From assembly GCF_003931875.1 (NCBI RefSeq), contig NZ_CP034245.1, forward strand, positions 3,224,001 through 3,288,000: DNA of 64,000 nt, in the 5' to 3' direction. Both the position numbers and the translations under genes were made by a program. This document shows, one piece after another, positions 25,386 to 34,319 of the stretch. The notes beneath the pieces were generated by a model. The model made no database searches, was not told where the DNA came from, and saw only the letters and a list, made by a program, of their open reading frames with translations. This stretch comes from Microbacterium sp. 10M-3C3. GTDB taxonomy: Bacteria; Actinomycetota; Actinomycetes; Actinomycetales; Microbacteriaceae. Positions within the stretch are counted from its first letter, which is position 1; the number at the start of each line of letters is the position of its first letter.

Positions 25386-26849
25386 TCAGATGCGGCGGCA
25401 CAGTGGGAGCGCTGCGGCGGTGAACGCCGCCGCCTGCTGCCCGACCAGCAGGCGGGTCTCGCAGGACGCTTGGATCGCCGCCTGCTCGATCGCGGCGACA
25501 GCGGCATCGAGCTCATCGACGGTAGGCGCGGACACGGCGATGAGGCCCGTGTAGCGCAGCACGCCGTGCCCGGCGGTGAGGTCGGCTTCCTGCTGGAGCA
25601 CGTCCTGGTACTCGGCGGTCTGGGCGGCGTCCTCGATCTGCCCTATCCGTTGCCGCTGGGCCATGTCGGAGATGTGCTCGACCTTCTTCTTGCGGATGTC
25701 ACGGGCGGCCTGATCCGACCGCAACGGCGTGCACAGCAGGGAGAACGCGCGTTGGATGCCGGTGGACAGCAGCACCGGCGAGAGGAACCCGGGATACACC
25801 ATCGACCGCGGCCACTCCGACACCCACAGCACCGCGTGGTGCGCGGAGTCGGTGCGCAGCCGCGACCAGGACTCGTTCACCGCCACCGGCCCGGCAGTGG
25901 CGAGGTCCTGCCCAAGCTGCCCGTGCCGCTCCAACGTGGCCGCGATCGCCGGGTCGTAGGCTGAACGCAGAATCACCGCGATCTGCCCCGTGCCCAGCCA
26001 CCCCGACGGGGTAAGGTCTGCGGCCCGTAGCGCTGCGGTGAGCGTCGCCATCTCCTGCCGCAGCACCGCCGCCGCGCCCCGCATCCCGCCGCCGGCGGTG
26101 CGGATCTGCCGGGCCGCTGCCCCCATGTCCAGGGCGAGGGAGATCGTACTGGCGTGCCGTTCCCCGGCAGGCCCCGCCCGGTCGATCAGCTCCCGATAGG
26201 TCGTGGACGCCCACGAACCATCGTCGGCACCGTGCGAGGCCCACCACTCGGCGAGTCCCGTCCCGGAGTCCGGCAGGGTGCGCTCCAGCACCTGCAGCGT
26301 CGCCACGCGACCGGAACGGCACACCGTCGCGAGCACACGCCCCCAGGAGGACACCCGGCGTTCCTGTTCGCCGGGGTCGAGGAGCACGAACGCGGGATGC
26401 GTCACCTCGCACACCGCGGTCAGCGTGCCCGCGTGGGGGTCGTGGATCATCCCGGCCCCGGTCTCGGGGTCCTCGTACTCCCGCAACCGTGCCATGTCGC
26501 CGGGCAGGGCGAGGGTTCCCGCCGGACGCGGCTTGACGACCCGGCGCCGGTAGATCAGCTGGCCGATGGTCGTGCGCCACAGCCACCAGCAGCCGACCGG
26601 GAGCCACTCCACGACCGGACGGCCCGCGATCGGCACCCACGTCAGCACCGCCGAGAGCACCCAGACCGGCGCGGTGTATGCCAGTAGCTGACCGCCGCCG
26701 GCGTAGAGGGCCCCGACGATGGCGAGGACGCCGATGGCGAGGGTGATCAGCTGGGACAGCGAGAGACCCAGCAGCACTCCACGGCGCGCCAGCCGGGAGA
26801 ACTTCACCGGCACCAGCTCGCTCACGGTCTCGTTCTTCGAGGCAGCCAC
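25386..26849 (-). CDS. SCO6880-like conjugation membrane protein
   Basis: The 487-aa protein begins at GTG 26849 with AAGGAG upstream. Two or three membrane helices lie at about residues 25-75 (GVLLGLSLSQLITLAIGVLAIVG, LLAYTAPVWVLSAVLTWVPI). A long cytoplasmic part follows, with the family-typical LREYEDPETGAGMIHDPHAGTLTAVCEV. This matches the SCO6880 family of actinobacterial conjugative elements, which precedes VirB4 and may be the membrane platform part of a split TraC/VirB4 system (inference). Confidence 0.85.
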   Translation of the reverse strand: MAASKNETVSELVPVKFSRLARRGVLLGLSLSQLITLAIGVLAIVGALYAGGGQLLAYTAPVWVLSAVLTWVPIAGRPVVEWLPVGCWWLWRTTIGQLIYRRRVVKPRPAGTLALPGDMARLREYEDPETGAGMIHDPHAGTLTAVCEVTHPAFVLLDPGEQERRVSSWGRVLATVCRSGRVATLQVLERTLPDSGTGLAEWWASHGADDGSWASTTYRELIDRAGPAGERHASTISLALDMGAAARQIRTAGGGMRGAAAVLRQEMATLTAALRAADLTPSGWLGTGQIAVILRSAYDPAIAATLERHGQLGQDLATAGPVAVNESWSRLRTDSAHHAVLWVSEWPRSMVYPGFLSPVLLSTGIQRAFSLLCTPLRSDQAARDIRKKKVEHISDMAQRQRIGQIEDAAQTAEYQDVLQQEADLTAGHGVLRYTGLIAVSAPTVDELDAAVAAIEQAAIQASCETRLLVGQQAAAFTAAALPLCRRI

Positions 26850-26855
26850 GGCAGC

Positions 26856-28352
26856 TCACTCCTTCCCGGTCGGTTTCGGCGCAGGCGGCGGGCTCTGCCG
26901 CGGCGGTGGCGGAGTCGGCTGAGGCGATGAGCCCGAGCCTGCGCTCTGCGGTGGGGCGACCTGCGGTGGGGTCGCCCGCGGTGCGGGTGGCGTCGACGAG
27001 GACGAGGGCGGCGGGGTCGTTGACGCCTGGTTCCCGGGCTGCTGGGCACCGTCGGCGGCGGTATCGGCCTGCCCTGCGAGGGCGGCGCCGGCCTTCGGCC
27101 CGGCCTCGGCCGCACCCTTGGCGACCTGCGCGGCGATCACCACGGCAGCAGCGGGTCCCGCAACGGCAGCTCCAGCACCGGCCGCGCCGGCACCCGCGCC
27201 GCCGGTGCTCGCGCTCGCCCCACCTCCGGCCGCCGCGGCTCCGCCGCCACCGCCCGCCGTCGCTCCGGCCGCGCCCGTGTTCGGAGGCGGTGGAGGTGGA
27301 GGCGTTGACCCGCCACCTCCGCCACCTCCGCCACCTCCGCCACCTCCGCTTCCGCTGCCGCTTCCGGTCTTGGTGTCTGCTGCGCCGTCGAGTACCTTCT
27401 TCGGTTCCGCGCCCTGCGGCTTGGACGGTGAGGGCACCGGACGGTTGAGAGCCTGCTTCGCGTCCTGTTCGGAGCCGATCGCGTGGTAGAAGTCCAAGCC
27501 CGCGAATGCCAGGAACTTGTAGGTCAGATACGGGGCGAAAGCGGCCATCGCCATGAGCACGATCCCGGCGATCGGGTCGCTGATCGAGGCGAGGTCCGCG
27601 TCGATCGGGGCAGAGATCTGCGTGATCGCGACCAGGAACATCACGACCAGCACGAGCTTCGAGGCGATCAGGGCGATGACGAACATCGCCCACTTGCCGA
27701 TCCATCCCCGCGATGCGTCCCAGGACGCCCCGGAGAACGCGAGCGGGGCGAGGACGATCGCCACCAGCAGCAGCGCCTTACGGACCAGCAGGGACAGCCA
27801 GACGATCGCGGCGGCGGTGATGGCGAGGCTGGCGAAGAAGATCGTGATGATCGCGCCGACTCCGGGCGAGGCGATGTTGATCCCAACGAGTGCCGCGGCG
27901 AGCACCGTGATCTTGTCACCCATGGATTCGGTCGTCTCGCCCGCGGCTTGAATGATGCCGAGGCTGAGCTGGTCGACGATCTCCAGCATCAGAGCCGTGA
28001 GCGTGATGACTACGAAGCTGCCGAGCACGCTTTTCGCCAGGCCCAACGCCGCCCTGCTGAGCGCGGTCGGGTCGCGTTTGACCAGCCCGGTGATCAGCTG
28101 CAGACAGAAGAACAACAGCATCACGAACACGGCGATGCCGAACAGCAGGTTGTAGACCGAGACGTACTCGGGTGACTGGACATCGACGAGCGTCGTGGTG
28201 TCGAACACCGTCCACACGGCCTCGAACAGCCAGCCGGCCGCCGCGCCCATCGCCTGCGCGAGCCAGTCGAACGGGGCGGAGATCAGGCTGGCGGCGGCTT
28301 CGCCTGCGGTGTCACAGACGGCGGAGATGACAGGAATGTCGCAGACACCCAT
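26856..28352 (-). CDS. VirB6/TrbL-like channel protein with poly-Gly linker
   Basis: The 498-aa protein starts at ATG 28352 behind GGGAGG. It has about six to eight membrane segments in residues 20-290 (YNLLFGIAVFVMLLFFCLQLITG, LLVAIVLAPLAFSGASW). The C-terminal 190 residues are disordered, with a run of about 14 Gly followed by Pro (near 345-370), encoded by a 9-bp tandem repeat. It probably forms the inner-membrane channel of the type IV system. Confidence 0.85.
   Translation of the reverse strand: MGVCDIPVISAVCDTAGEAAASLISAPFDWLAQAMGAAAGWLFEAVWTVFDTTTLVDVQSPEYVSVYNLLFGIAVFVMLLFFCLQLITGLVKRDPTALSRAALGLAKSVLGSFVVITLTALMLEIVDQLSLGIIQAAGETTESMGDKITVLAAALVGINIASPGVGAIITIFFASLAITAAAIVWLSLLVRKALLLVAIVLAPLAFSGASWDASRGWIGKWAMFVIALIASKLVLVVMFLVAITQISAPIDADLASISDPIAGIVLMAMAAFAPYLTYKFLAFAGLDFYHAIGSEQDAKQALNRPVPSPSKPQGAEPKKVLDGAADTKTGSGSGSGGGGGGGGGGGGGSTPPPPPPPNTGAAGATAGGGGGAAAAGGGASASTGGAGAGAAGAGAAVAGPAAAVVIAAQVAKGAAEAGPKAGAALAGQADTAADGAQQPGNQASTTPPPSSSSTPPAPRATPPQVAPPQSAGSGSSPQPTPPPPRQSPPPAPKPTGKE
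27311..27346. repeat. 9-bp tandem repeat (CGCCACCTC x4) encoding poly-Gly
   Basis: Four exact copies of a 9-bp unit lie inside the VirB6-like gene. Slippage would change the Gly run by multiples of three residues without shifting the frame. Confidence 0.8.
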
Positions 28353-28393
28353 CACGAACCTCCCGAAAGATCGGTGCTAGTGGATGGGCGCGG

Positions 28394-28720
28394 TCAGACC
28401 TGCTGGCCGACGTTCCAGAAGAAGTTGATGAGGGTGACCGACGCACCGCACAGGATCGCGGCGCCGCAGGAGACGAGCACGCCGACCTTGCCGCGTGAGG
28501 CGAGATGGGGGTTCGAGCTGTTCGCGCCGAAGCCCCACACGATCGCGCTGACGATCAAGGCCAGGACGCTGAGGATCAGACCGACCGTCATCACGGCGCC
28601 GACAATCGTGCGCAACTGGGCGATCCCAGGAAGCCCGCTGTCGTTCGGGTTGATGTCGATGTTCATCGGCGCGAGCGCCGCCGGGACGGCGGTGAGGAAA
28701 TCGGTGGCGAGGTCGAACAC
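28394..28720 (-). CDS. small two-helix membrane protein, pilin candidate (DUF6112-like)
   Basis: The 108-aa protein starts at GTG 28720, 9 bases behind AGGAG. Two hydrophobic segments (IVGAVMTVGLILSVLALIVSAIVWG and VGVLVSCGAAILCGASVTLI) surround a short polar loop (GANSSNPHLASRGK). This is the VirB2/TrbC pilin topology, and I recall the family as DUF6112. It is paralogous to the next gene at 28827. Confidence 0.75.
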   Translation of the reverse strand: MFDLATDFLTAVPAALAPMNIDINPNDSGLPGIAQLRTIVGAVMTVGLILSVLALIVSAIVWGFGANSSNPHLASRGKVGVLVSCGAAILCGASVTLINFFWNVGQQV

Positions 28721-28826
28721 GATGGGGCTCCTGACGGGACGAACCCGCACCCACGGGCACGGGAGACGAATGGGATCGCCCAGCAGGTGCACCGCTCTGC
28801 CCTCGGCGGCCGAGCGGGGGCGAAGT

Positions 28827-29093
28827 TCAGAGCTGTTCGCCGATGCCGATCAGCCAGTTCATCCACGCGACGCCGCCACCGGCCAGTGCCGCGGCGCCGA
28901 CGGCGACGAGCACGCCCGTGCGTGCTTTGGTCGCTGCGGCATGGTTGCCGTTCGCGGACGACACGGCCCAGATGATCGCGCAGACGATGAGCATGAGCAC
29001 GGCGATCACCAGGACGAAGGTCAGCAGGCCACCGACGACCTCGCGCAGGTCGCCGATGCCCGACAGGCCCTCGAAGTCGGGGAACACGTCCAT
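28827..29093 (-). CDS. small two-helix membrane protein, pilin candidate (DUF6112-like)
   Basis: This 88-aa paralogue of the 28394 product has the same order: an acidic N-terminus (MDVFPDFEGLSGIGDLREVVG), a first helix, a loop with NGNHAAATKARTG, and a second helix ending in WMNWLIGIG. Two adjacent copies could give a pilin and a regulator or two pilin forms. It begins 6 bp after the M23 gene stop. Confidence 0.75.
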   Translation of the reverse strand: MDVFPDFEGLSGIGDLREVVGGLLTFVLVIAVLMLIVCAIIWAVSSANGNHAAATKARTGVLVAVGAAALAGGGVAWMNWLIGIGEQL

Positions 29094-29099
29094 GCGCGA

Positions 29100-30347
29100 T
29101 CAGCTCCGCATCGCCTGGATCGAGTCGTCGCCGGCCTGGTCCGGTTCGTCCTCGGTGTCCGGTGAGGGCGCGCACGAGCCGACCGGGGCGCCGATCTCGG
29201 CTTCGGGCAGGTCGGCGGCGTCGTGGGCGTTGAGCCACGCGGCGGCGTCCACCGCGTCTTCGTGGGTGCCGCCTGGGCGCACTTCGAAGTGCAGATGCGG
29301 GCCGGTGGAGTTCCCGGAGCTGCCGACATCGCCGATGTGCTGCCCGGCGGTCACCCGGTCGCCGGGCTGGACGTGGATGCCGGACTGCCACATGTGGGCG
29401 TACGCGGTCGCCACCGTCGCCCCGTCGATCTGATGCTCGATGACGATCAGTCCGCCATACCCGCCGGAGAACTCCGCGATCGTGACGACCCCCTCCGCTG
29501 CGGCGACGATCGGGGTGCTATCAGGCGCGGCGAAGTCGGTGCCGGTGTGGAATGAGGGCTCGCCCGTGATCGGGTGGATGCGTGGCCCGAACCCGCTGGT
29601 GAGCACCCAGGTGCCCTCCGGGAGTGGAAACACGACACGCGATGTCTCCGCCATGGAGCCGACCGGGGTTGTCTCGTCAGCACCCCCTGCCGCGGCACTG
29701 CCGGTGGTCAGGGCGGTGAGGATGGTCTCGGCGACGGGTTCGTAGTTGCGGTAGCGATCCGGGAAGGCGCTCACCTCGACCGATTGGGCGGCTTCGCCCT
29801 TGTCCATCTGCTCCCACCCGGGGATGTCCAGCAGTCCGCGCGGCGAGGGATAGTTCGGACCGCTCGGCCCACCGAAGAACGCCCGAGCCTGATACGTCGA
29901 GTCCATCAGCTCGGCGACCGTGCCCCATCCGGACTGCGGGCGCATCTGGAACAGGCCGAGCGAGTCGTGATCTGATCCGTTCCCATCGTTCGGGTAGTCG
30001 CCGGACTCGGGATAGGTGCCGGTGTTGGCGAGCATCCGCAGCGTGGACTCGGTGAGCGCAGCCATGAGCGCGATCTGGATGCCGTCGCGGGTGACGCCGT
30101 CGATCTGCGACCCGGTCTCGATGATCGTCGCCGCATGCGTGAGTTGGGTGCGGTTCAGCGTGAACGTCTCCCCGTTCGCGGTCGTCACACGCAGCGACTC
30201 GGGGATCGCGCCGACGATGAGCCCGGCTCCGGGGACGGTGCAGGCGGCGGAGACCGCGGGGTTCATCAGCACGCCGACGCCGATGAGCCCGAGCGAGGGG
30301 CCGAGAAGGACGGCGGCGAGACCCGCGGCGGCGAGCTTCTTCAACAT
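29100..30347 (-). CDS. secreted lysozyme-like / M23 peptidase, VirB1-like
   Basis: The 415-aa protein has a signal or anchor helix (about 3-30). A lytic transglycosylase-like part (about 85-200) contains ALTESTLRML and SLGLFQMRPQSGWG. A C-terminal LytM/M23 domain (about 265-375) has Zn ligands in HTGTDFA and in HLHFEVRP. It should open the peptidoglycan locally for the conjugation apparatus. The end is acidic. It lies in the conjugation operon between the VirB8-like protein and the pilin candidates. Confidence 0.9.
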   Translation of the reverse strand: MLKKLAAAGLAAVLLGPSLGLIGVGVLMNPAVSAACTVPGAGLIVGAIPESLRVTTANGETFTLNRTQLTHAATIIETGSQIDGVTRDGIQIALMAALTESTLRMLANTGTYPESGDYPNDGNGSDHDSLGLFQMRPQSGWGTVAELMDSTYQARAFFGGPSGPNYPSPRGLLDIPGWEQMDKGEAAQSVEVSAFPDRYRNYEPVAETILTALTTGSAAAGGADETTPVGSMAETSRVVFPLPEGTWVLTSGFGPRIHPITGEPSFHTGTDFAAPDSTPIVAAAEGVVTIAEFSGGYGGLIVIEHQIDGATVATAYAHMWQSGIHVQPGDRVTAGQHIGDVGSSGNSTGPHLHFEVRPGGTHEDAVDAAAWLNAHDAADLPEAEIGAPVGSCAPSPDTEDEPDQAGDDSIQAMRS

Positions 30348-30353
30348 TCCGGA

Positions 30354-31040
30354 TCACCGCAGCGGGTTGTCGAGTTCGGACAGCCGGAGCAGATGACAGG
30401 TGTCGTAAGACGGCGGGCAGACGAGGAACACGGTGAACGACACCGCATGCTCGGAATCGACCGGGGTCCCGTTCCAGATGCCGGTGCGGTGCCGGGTGCC
30501 CTCGATCGTGATCGCGGTCGTTCCCGCAGCCAGCTGTCCCGACGACTGCGCTTGGGCCTCCGCCCACGCTTCCGGGACGTAGGCGTCCTCGATCGTTAGG
30601 GACTGTGCAGTCGCATACTCGCGCAGCTGGAGCCATGCTTCTCGTGTCGGCAGATACGCGGCGACGTCGGAGGCGAGGCCTGCCTGCTCCTCGCCGGTCG
30701 GATCGCCGACCTCGAGGATCACGCTCGTGTAGTCCAGCGGCACCAGACCCGCGGCGGTGTCCCACGTGAACAGAGCCTGCGACACGGCTCGAGCGAAGGC
30801 CTCCGGGTCTCGAGAGGCCGCGATCGATGACAAGGAAGGAGTCGGGTTCGGCGCGGGGGCGGTCGAGGCCGTGGGGCCGCCGGTCGGTGGCTGCACGGGC
30901 GACGCCCCGTCGGGTTCTCTTGGTCCGATAATCAGCCCGTAGACGCCGACACCGGCCAGCACGAGCACGAGCACGGCAGCGACTGCGATGACGACGATCT
31001 TGCGGCGGGCGCCGGGCGTGGAGAAGTCTCGGGTCTTCAT
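30354..31040 (-). CDS. single-pass conjugation protein, VirB8/TcpC-like (tentative)
   Basis: The 228-aa protein starts at ATG 31040, 7 bases after the leader motif GCGCACCT. A short basic N-terminus and one membrane helix (about 15-40, VVIAVAAVLVLVLAGVGVYGLII) precede a Pro/Ser/Thr linker and a soluble domain of about 150 residues (AFARAVSQALFTWDT, AYLPTREAWLQLREYAT). Topology and size fit TcpC/VirB8 proteins with an NTF2-like fold; this is inference. It probably faces the cell wall. Confidence 0.65.
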   Translation of the reverse strand: MKTRDFSTPGARRKIVVIAVAAVLVLVLAGVGVYGLIIGPREPDGASPVQPPTGGPTASTAPAPNPTPSLSSIAASRDPEAFARAVSQALFTWDTAAGLVPLDYTSVILEVGDPTGEEQAGLASDVAAYLPTREAWLQLREYATAQSLTIEDAYVPEAWAEAQAQSSGQLAAGTTAITIEGTRHRTGIWNGTPVDSEHAVSFTVFLVCPPSYDTCHLLRLSELDNPLR

Positions 31041-31047
31041 ACCCGTG

Positions 31048-31055
31048 AGGTGCGC
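31048..31055 (-). promoter_or_regulatory. GCGCACCT leader motif
   Basis: Copy of the ICE leader motif 7 bases upstream of ATG 31040. The wider context (GCGCG before, GGG and the start codon after) matches the copy at 22387. Confidence 0.5.
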
Positions 31056-31100
31056 CCGCGCTCCCGCAGACACGTCTCACGATGCCCACTTGACGCGGCC

Positions 31101-32102
31101 TCAGAGCACGCGCAGGTGCCGTTGCTGCCCGAGCTCGGTGTCCTCGGAGTCGAGAGCAGCTCTGGCGGTGCGCAAGTCATCGGCGAACCGTGCCGTCCCG
31201 GCGGCGGCTGCGAGGAAGGAGTCGACCTGCTCATCGGTGAGCACTGCCGCGAGCTCGGCGGCGTCGTAGTGCGTCCACCAGTCGGCGAGCTCACCCCAGG
31301 TTTGCACGAATGCGCGCGTGGGGAACCGTACGGTCACATCCTCCTCTGAACCGGGCGTACGCGGCGGCTGGGCTCCCTTCTTTGCTGCGGCCGCTCGCTG
31401 AACTGACTCGACTCCGAGCCGTCGCATCTCGGCGCTGCGCGCTTCCTCCTCGTCGGCGCGAGTGCGTGCGTAGAGAGGATGCACGGCAGCGCCCCGCTTG
31501 AGCTGTTCCACATCGGCCGTGGCCTGGGCGCGCACATGGTCGGGCTGGGACGGATCGGCAGCGAGGTCCCGCAGGTAGTTGATCTTCTCGTGCGTCTTGT
31601 AGGAAACCCCGCCGGGGATCATCGCTGCGGCCTGCTCGCGAGCGTCGCCGGTCGCGGTCGACGGTTCCGGAAATTTTCCGGCACCGTCATGTCCCGGTTG
31701 ATGCTCGCTGCTGAACTGGGTCGATGCCTTGCGGCGGGCAGCGTCTTCCGCCATCAGCCTCTTCAGTTCCCGGTACAGGCCGGCGGCCTCGAGCTTGGTC
31801 AGCGGCTTGTGGAGCGTGTTCTCATCCTGCTCAGCGAGAAGCTGCCCTAGCTGGTCGGAGATCCCGGAACGAATCCACACGTTCACCGTCGTCCAACCGA
31901 GCTTCTTGATCGCCGCGAGACGGCGCGCGCCGCACACGAGCACGCCGTCCGGGGTAATCGTGATCGGCTGCAGCAGGCCCTCACGGTCGATGGAGCCGGC
32001 CAGTTCATCGATGTCGCCCAGGTCGGTGCGGTGACGGTGCCCAACAAGGATCGAGTCGACAGCACGCCGCAGCTCGATCCCGCCCCCCTTCTGCATCTTC
32101 AC
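31101..32102 (-). CDS. ParB-like nuclease-domain protein
   Basis: The 333-aa protein has a ParB/Srx-type N-terminal domain (about 10-95) with DIDELAGSIDREGLLQPITITPDG and VCGARRLAAIKKLGW. A helical DNA-binding region (about 95-195, TKLEAAGLYRELKRLM, ISYKTHEKINYL-like) and a C-terminal part of unknown fold follow. It may act in element maintenance or bind the transfer origin. It is coupled (ATGA) to the gene upstream. No ParA is seen in the window. Confidence 0.85.
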   Translation of the reverse strand: MKMQKGGGIELRRAVDSILVGHRHRTDLGDIDELAGSIDREGLLQPITITPDGVLVCGARRLAAIKKLGWTTVNVWIRSGISDQLGQLLAEQDENTLHKPLTKLEAAGLYRELKRLMAEDAARRKASTQFSSEHQPGHDGAGKFPEPSTATGDAREQAAAMIPGGVSYKTHEKINYLRDLAADPSQPDHVRAQATADVEQLKRGAAVHPLYARTRADEEEARSAEMRRLGVESVQRAAAAKKGAQPPRTPGSEEDVTVRFPTRAFVQTWGELADWWTHYDAAELAAVLTDEQVDSFLAAAAGTARFADDLRTARAALDSEDTELGQQRHLRVL

Positions 32103-32983
32103 GATGTTTCGCCCCTGGTGCGGCGTCGACCGTGGATCGGAGCGGCGAGAGAGATCGTGAGAACGAGGTCATCATCGCGCAGAAGCATCTCCGGCGGCTC
32201 CTCGAGCAGCAGCCGCAGCAACACGCCTCTACCTGCCGATGTTGCCGCGTATGCCGGATTTGGATTGCCCAGAAGGGCACGAAGCAACGCCGTCCAAGAG
32301 GACTGCGGCAGATCCAGCAGCGCGAGCGAATGCCTGTCCCGACGCAGGTTCTCATAGGCGGCCTGCCGAGTGCCCGCCCGCATCAGCGCTGTACAGACAT
32401 GCTCCACGGCCGCCCGTGCGACATCGGCCGGCCAGTCCAAAGACGAGACCAGGTCGATCGCGTCTTCAACGGCTTTCCCTGCTTTCCCCGCCCTCTCCAC
32501 AGCTACTTCGCCAGGCTCATCTTCCTCCGCGGCTTGAGGATCGGGAATCTGGAACGCGGGGTGATAGTCCGACAGGGGCGTTTCCCGGTCGGAGAACCGC
32601 TCTGGGTCGTGGAACACCGAGATGTGCGGGCGGCGCGCCTGATGCACCGAGCACATCAGCCCCTGCGCTCGTTCCTCGAAGATGCACGTCACCTGCACGC
32701 CCTTGGTGACGTATGCCCACGGGTCGTCGGCCTCGCGGGCGCCCTTCCTGCGCATCTCTTCGAACGCCGCCGTCGCTGCCTCCCACGGGTCGAGTCCGTG
32801 ACGGCGCGCGAGGGGCACGTACTTGCGGGCGGTGTGTTCCATCAGCGCGGCGGCGACCGGATCGTGCTGCCATGCCCCTCGGCCTTCTTCATGCAGGCGT
32901 TGCAGCAGCGCCCGCAGCCCTTCGCTGGTCGTGAAGTCCTCGCCGCCGGTCTGTGGGGCGTTCGCGTGCGATGTCGTGGTCAT
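32099..32983 (-). CDS. ICE protein with sigma-factor-like region (uncertain)
   Basis: The 294-aa protein has a helical N-terminal half in which KYVPLARRHGLDPWEAATAAFEEMRRKGAREADDP (two blocks) recalls region 2 of ECF sigma factors. The C-terminal half (LDLPQSSWTALLRALLGNPNP) is helical but not a clear region 4. It could control the ICE genes together with the leader motif, but I would not call it a sigma factor without a search. AGGAGG lies 12 bases upstream. Confidence 0.6.
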   Translation of the reverse strand: MTTTSHANAPQTGGEDFTTSEGLRALLQRLHEEGRGAWQHDPVAAALMEHTARKYVPLARRHGLDPWEAATAAFEEMRRKGAREADDPWAYVTKGVQVTCIFEERAQGLMCSVHQARRPHISVFHDPERFSDRETPLSDYHPAFQIPDPQAAEEDEPGEVAVERAGKAGKAVEDAIDLVSSLDWPADVARAAVEHVCTALMRAGTRQAAYENLRRDRHSLALLDLPQSSWTALLRALLGNPNPAYAATSAGRGVLLRLLLEEPPEMLLRDDDLVLTISLAAPIHGRRRTRGETS

Positions 32984-33006
32984 GGTCTAGGCACCTCCTG
33001 GCAGGC

Positions 33007-33038
33007 AGGTGCGCATCCGCTCCCCAGATGAGGTGCGC
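33007..33038 (-). promoter_or_regulatory. two GCGCACCT leader motifs
   Basis: Copies at 33007-33014 and 33031-33038, 24 bp apart, upstream of the 32983 gene. This is the only leader in the window with two copies. Confidence 0.5.
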
Positions 33039-33078
33039 ACAGCTGCATTCCGGAAGGGGCTCATGACCACTCACCCGC

Positions 33079-33582
33079 TCAGCTCGCCCCGACCGCCGAG
33101 CGCGCCGGCCCCGACCGCGCGGTGCCGCGGCCGAATGCGTACAGCGGCGGCAGCCGCTTCGCCCGCTCACCCAGCGACCTCACCCCGTCGAGCGCCTTCT
33201 GCCGTGTACGCAACGCCATCGCGGCTTGGAAGTCGATGCCGCGCCCGGCCATCTGCGCGCCCTGCCGGGCCATCAGATCGGTCGGCCGCACCCACTCCAC
33301 CCCGCGAGCACGCACGTGCGGGTCGAGAGCTCGCTCCGGAGAAGAGCCCCCGGCGACCTTCGCCGCCTCGATCGCTTCTGGCGTCTGCGACCGATCTACG
33401 ATCTCGTCCTGCGCGATCTCGTCTGGCGTCGCCACCAAGGCGTCGTCTGGCTGCTTGTACGCCTCGGGGGTGGGAGCTGTCGGATCGGACTCCCGAGCTT
33501 CCGATCCGGATAGGCCCGGTCGCTCGTGCGCCTCCAGGAAACGGTCGGGCCCGTCAGGCTCATGCACATCGTGGTCGTTCAT
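33079..33582 (-). CDS. hypothetical ICE protein
   Basis: The 167-aa protein starts at ATG 33582 behind AAGGAG. The first 95 residues are acidic and disordered. The C-terminal 65 are basic and helical (QGAQMAGRGIDFQAAMALRTRQKALDGV), which could bind nucleic acid. No family recognised. It ends 95 bp before the 32983 start. Confidence 0.6.
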   Translation of the reverse strand: MNDHDVHEPDGPDRFLEAHERPGLSGSEARESDPTAPTPEAYKQPDDALVATPDEIAQDEIVDRSQTPEAIEAAKVAGGSSPERALDPHVRARGVEWVRPTDLMARQGAQMAGRGIDFQAAMALRTRQKALDGVRSLGERAKRLPPLYAFGRGTARSGPARSAVGAS

Positions 33583-33584
33583 CG

Positions 33585-34319
33585 CTACTGCTCCTTCGTG
33601 TTGTCGTTCGTGCTCGTGGGTGAGTCGGGGCCATCGGCCAGGTGCCCAGCGGCGAACCACCGGCCGACCGTCGACGCATGCACTCCGAGCTCACGGGCGA
33701 TCCGCTTGTTAGACCAGCGCGCCTCCCGGAACGCGGCCGCCTGCATCCGCCGATCGCCGCTCGGTCTCTCATCAGGAGCCGCCCGCGCGACATCGCTTTC
33801 CGATGTTCGGGCGCGTACCGCCAGCGGAGTCAGATGCTGCGCTGGCGGTGCGTGGTCGTCTCGCGCGGGCGCGACCTTCTCACCGAGCCTTTGAAGTTCC
33901 CGTCGTGCTGGGCCGGTGGTCGGTCGGGTGAGCACGACCGTCAGGTGCGTGATCGCCAGCAGCACCACGGGAGGCACGGCGGCGACAGCGGCGGCCAGCA
34001 CTCCGGGCACGTCGGCGTCCGCGGCGACGACGGCGTGGATCGCGTTGGCAGTCACCGAGACGAGCGCGCCGCCGATCAACAGCGTCCACGGGTACCACGC
34101 CGAGCGCTGCCCGCCGAGAGCGACGACGGCGACGGTCGCGACGACGATGATCCCGTCGACAATGAGCGGCCAGGCCCATGACTGCCCGGCGCCGATTCCG
34201 GAGCGTGCTGCGAGGTCCGCGAGAGCGGTGAAACTCAACCAGAACGCGCCGGCGGCGATGAACACCGTCCCGACCGCCGCGGTCAGCACCGCCCACCGGC
34301 GATCCATCCCGGCGATCAT
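33585..34319 (-). CDS. DUF2637 (Spd-like) membrane protein with HTH tail
   Basis: The 244-aa protein has four hydrophobic segments in residues 8-125 (VLTAAVGTVFIAAGAFWLSFTAL, WPLIVDGIIVVATVAVVAL), the DUF2637 layout. A C-terminal helix-turn-helix (FREARWSNKRIARELGVHASTVGRWF, about 200-225) follows. DUF2637 proteins include spread proteins of Streptomyces plasmids. It is coupled to the primase gene by ATGA. Confidence 0.85.
   Translation of the reverse strand: MIAGMDRRWAVLTAAVGTVFIAAGAFWLSFTALADLAARSGIGAGQSWAWPLIVDGIIVVATVAVVALGGQRSAWYPWTLLIGGALVSVTANAIHAVVAADADVPGVLAAAVAAVPPVVLLAITHLTVVLTRPTTGPARRELQRLGEKVAPARDDHAPPAQHLTPLAVRARTSESDVARAAPDERPSGDRRMQAAAFREARWSNKRIARELGVHASTVGRWFAAGHLADGPDSPTSTNDNTKEQ

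Noticed and set aside
25306..25401. Longer start for the 24388 gene
   Set aside because: It would be translated through a perfect 16-bp hairpin. ATG 25305 has a strong ribosome site.
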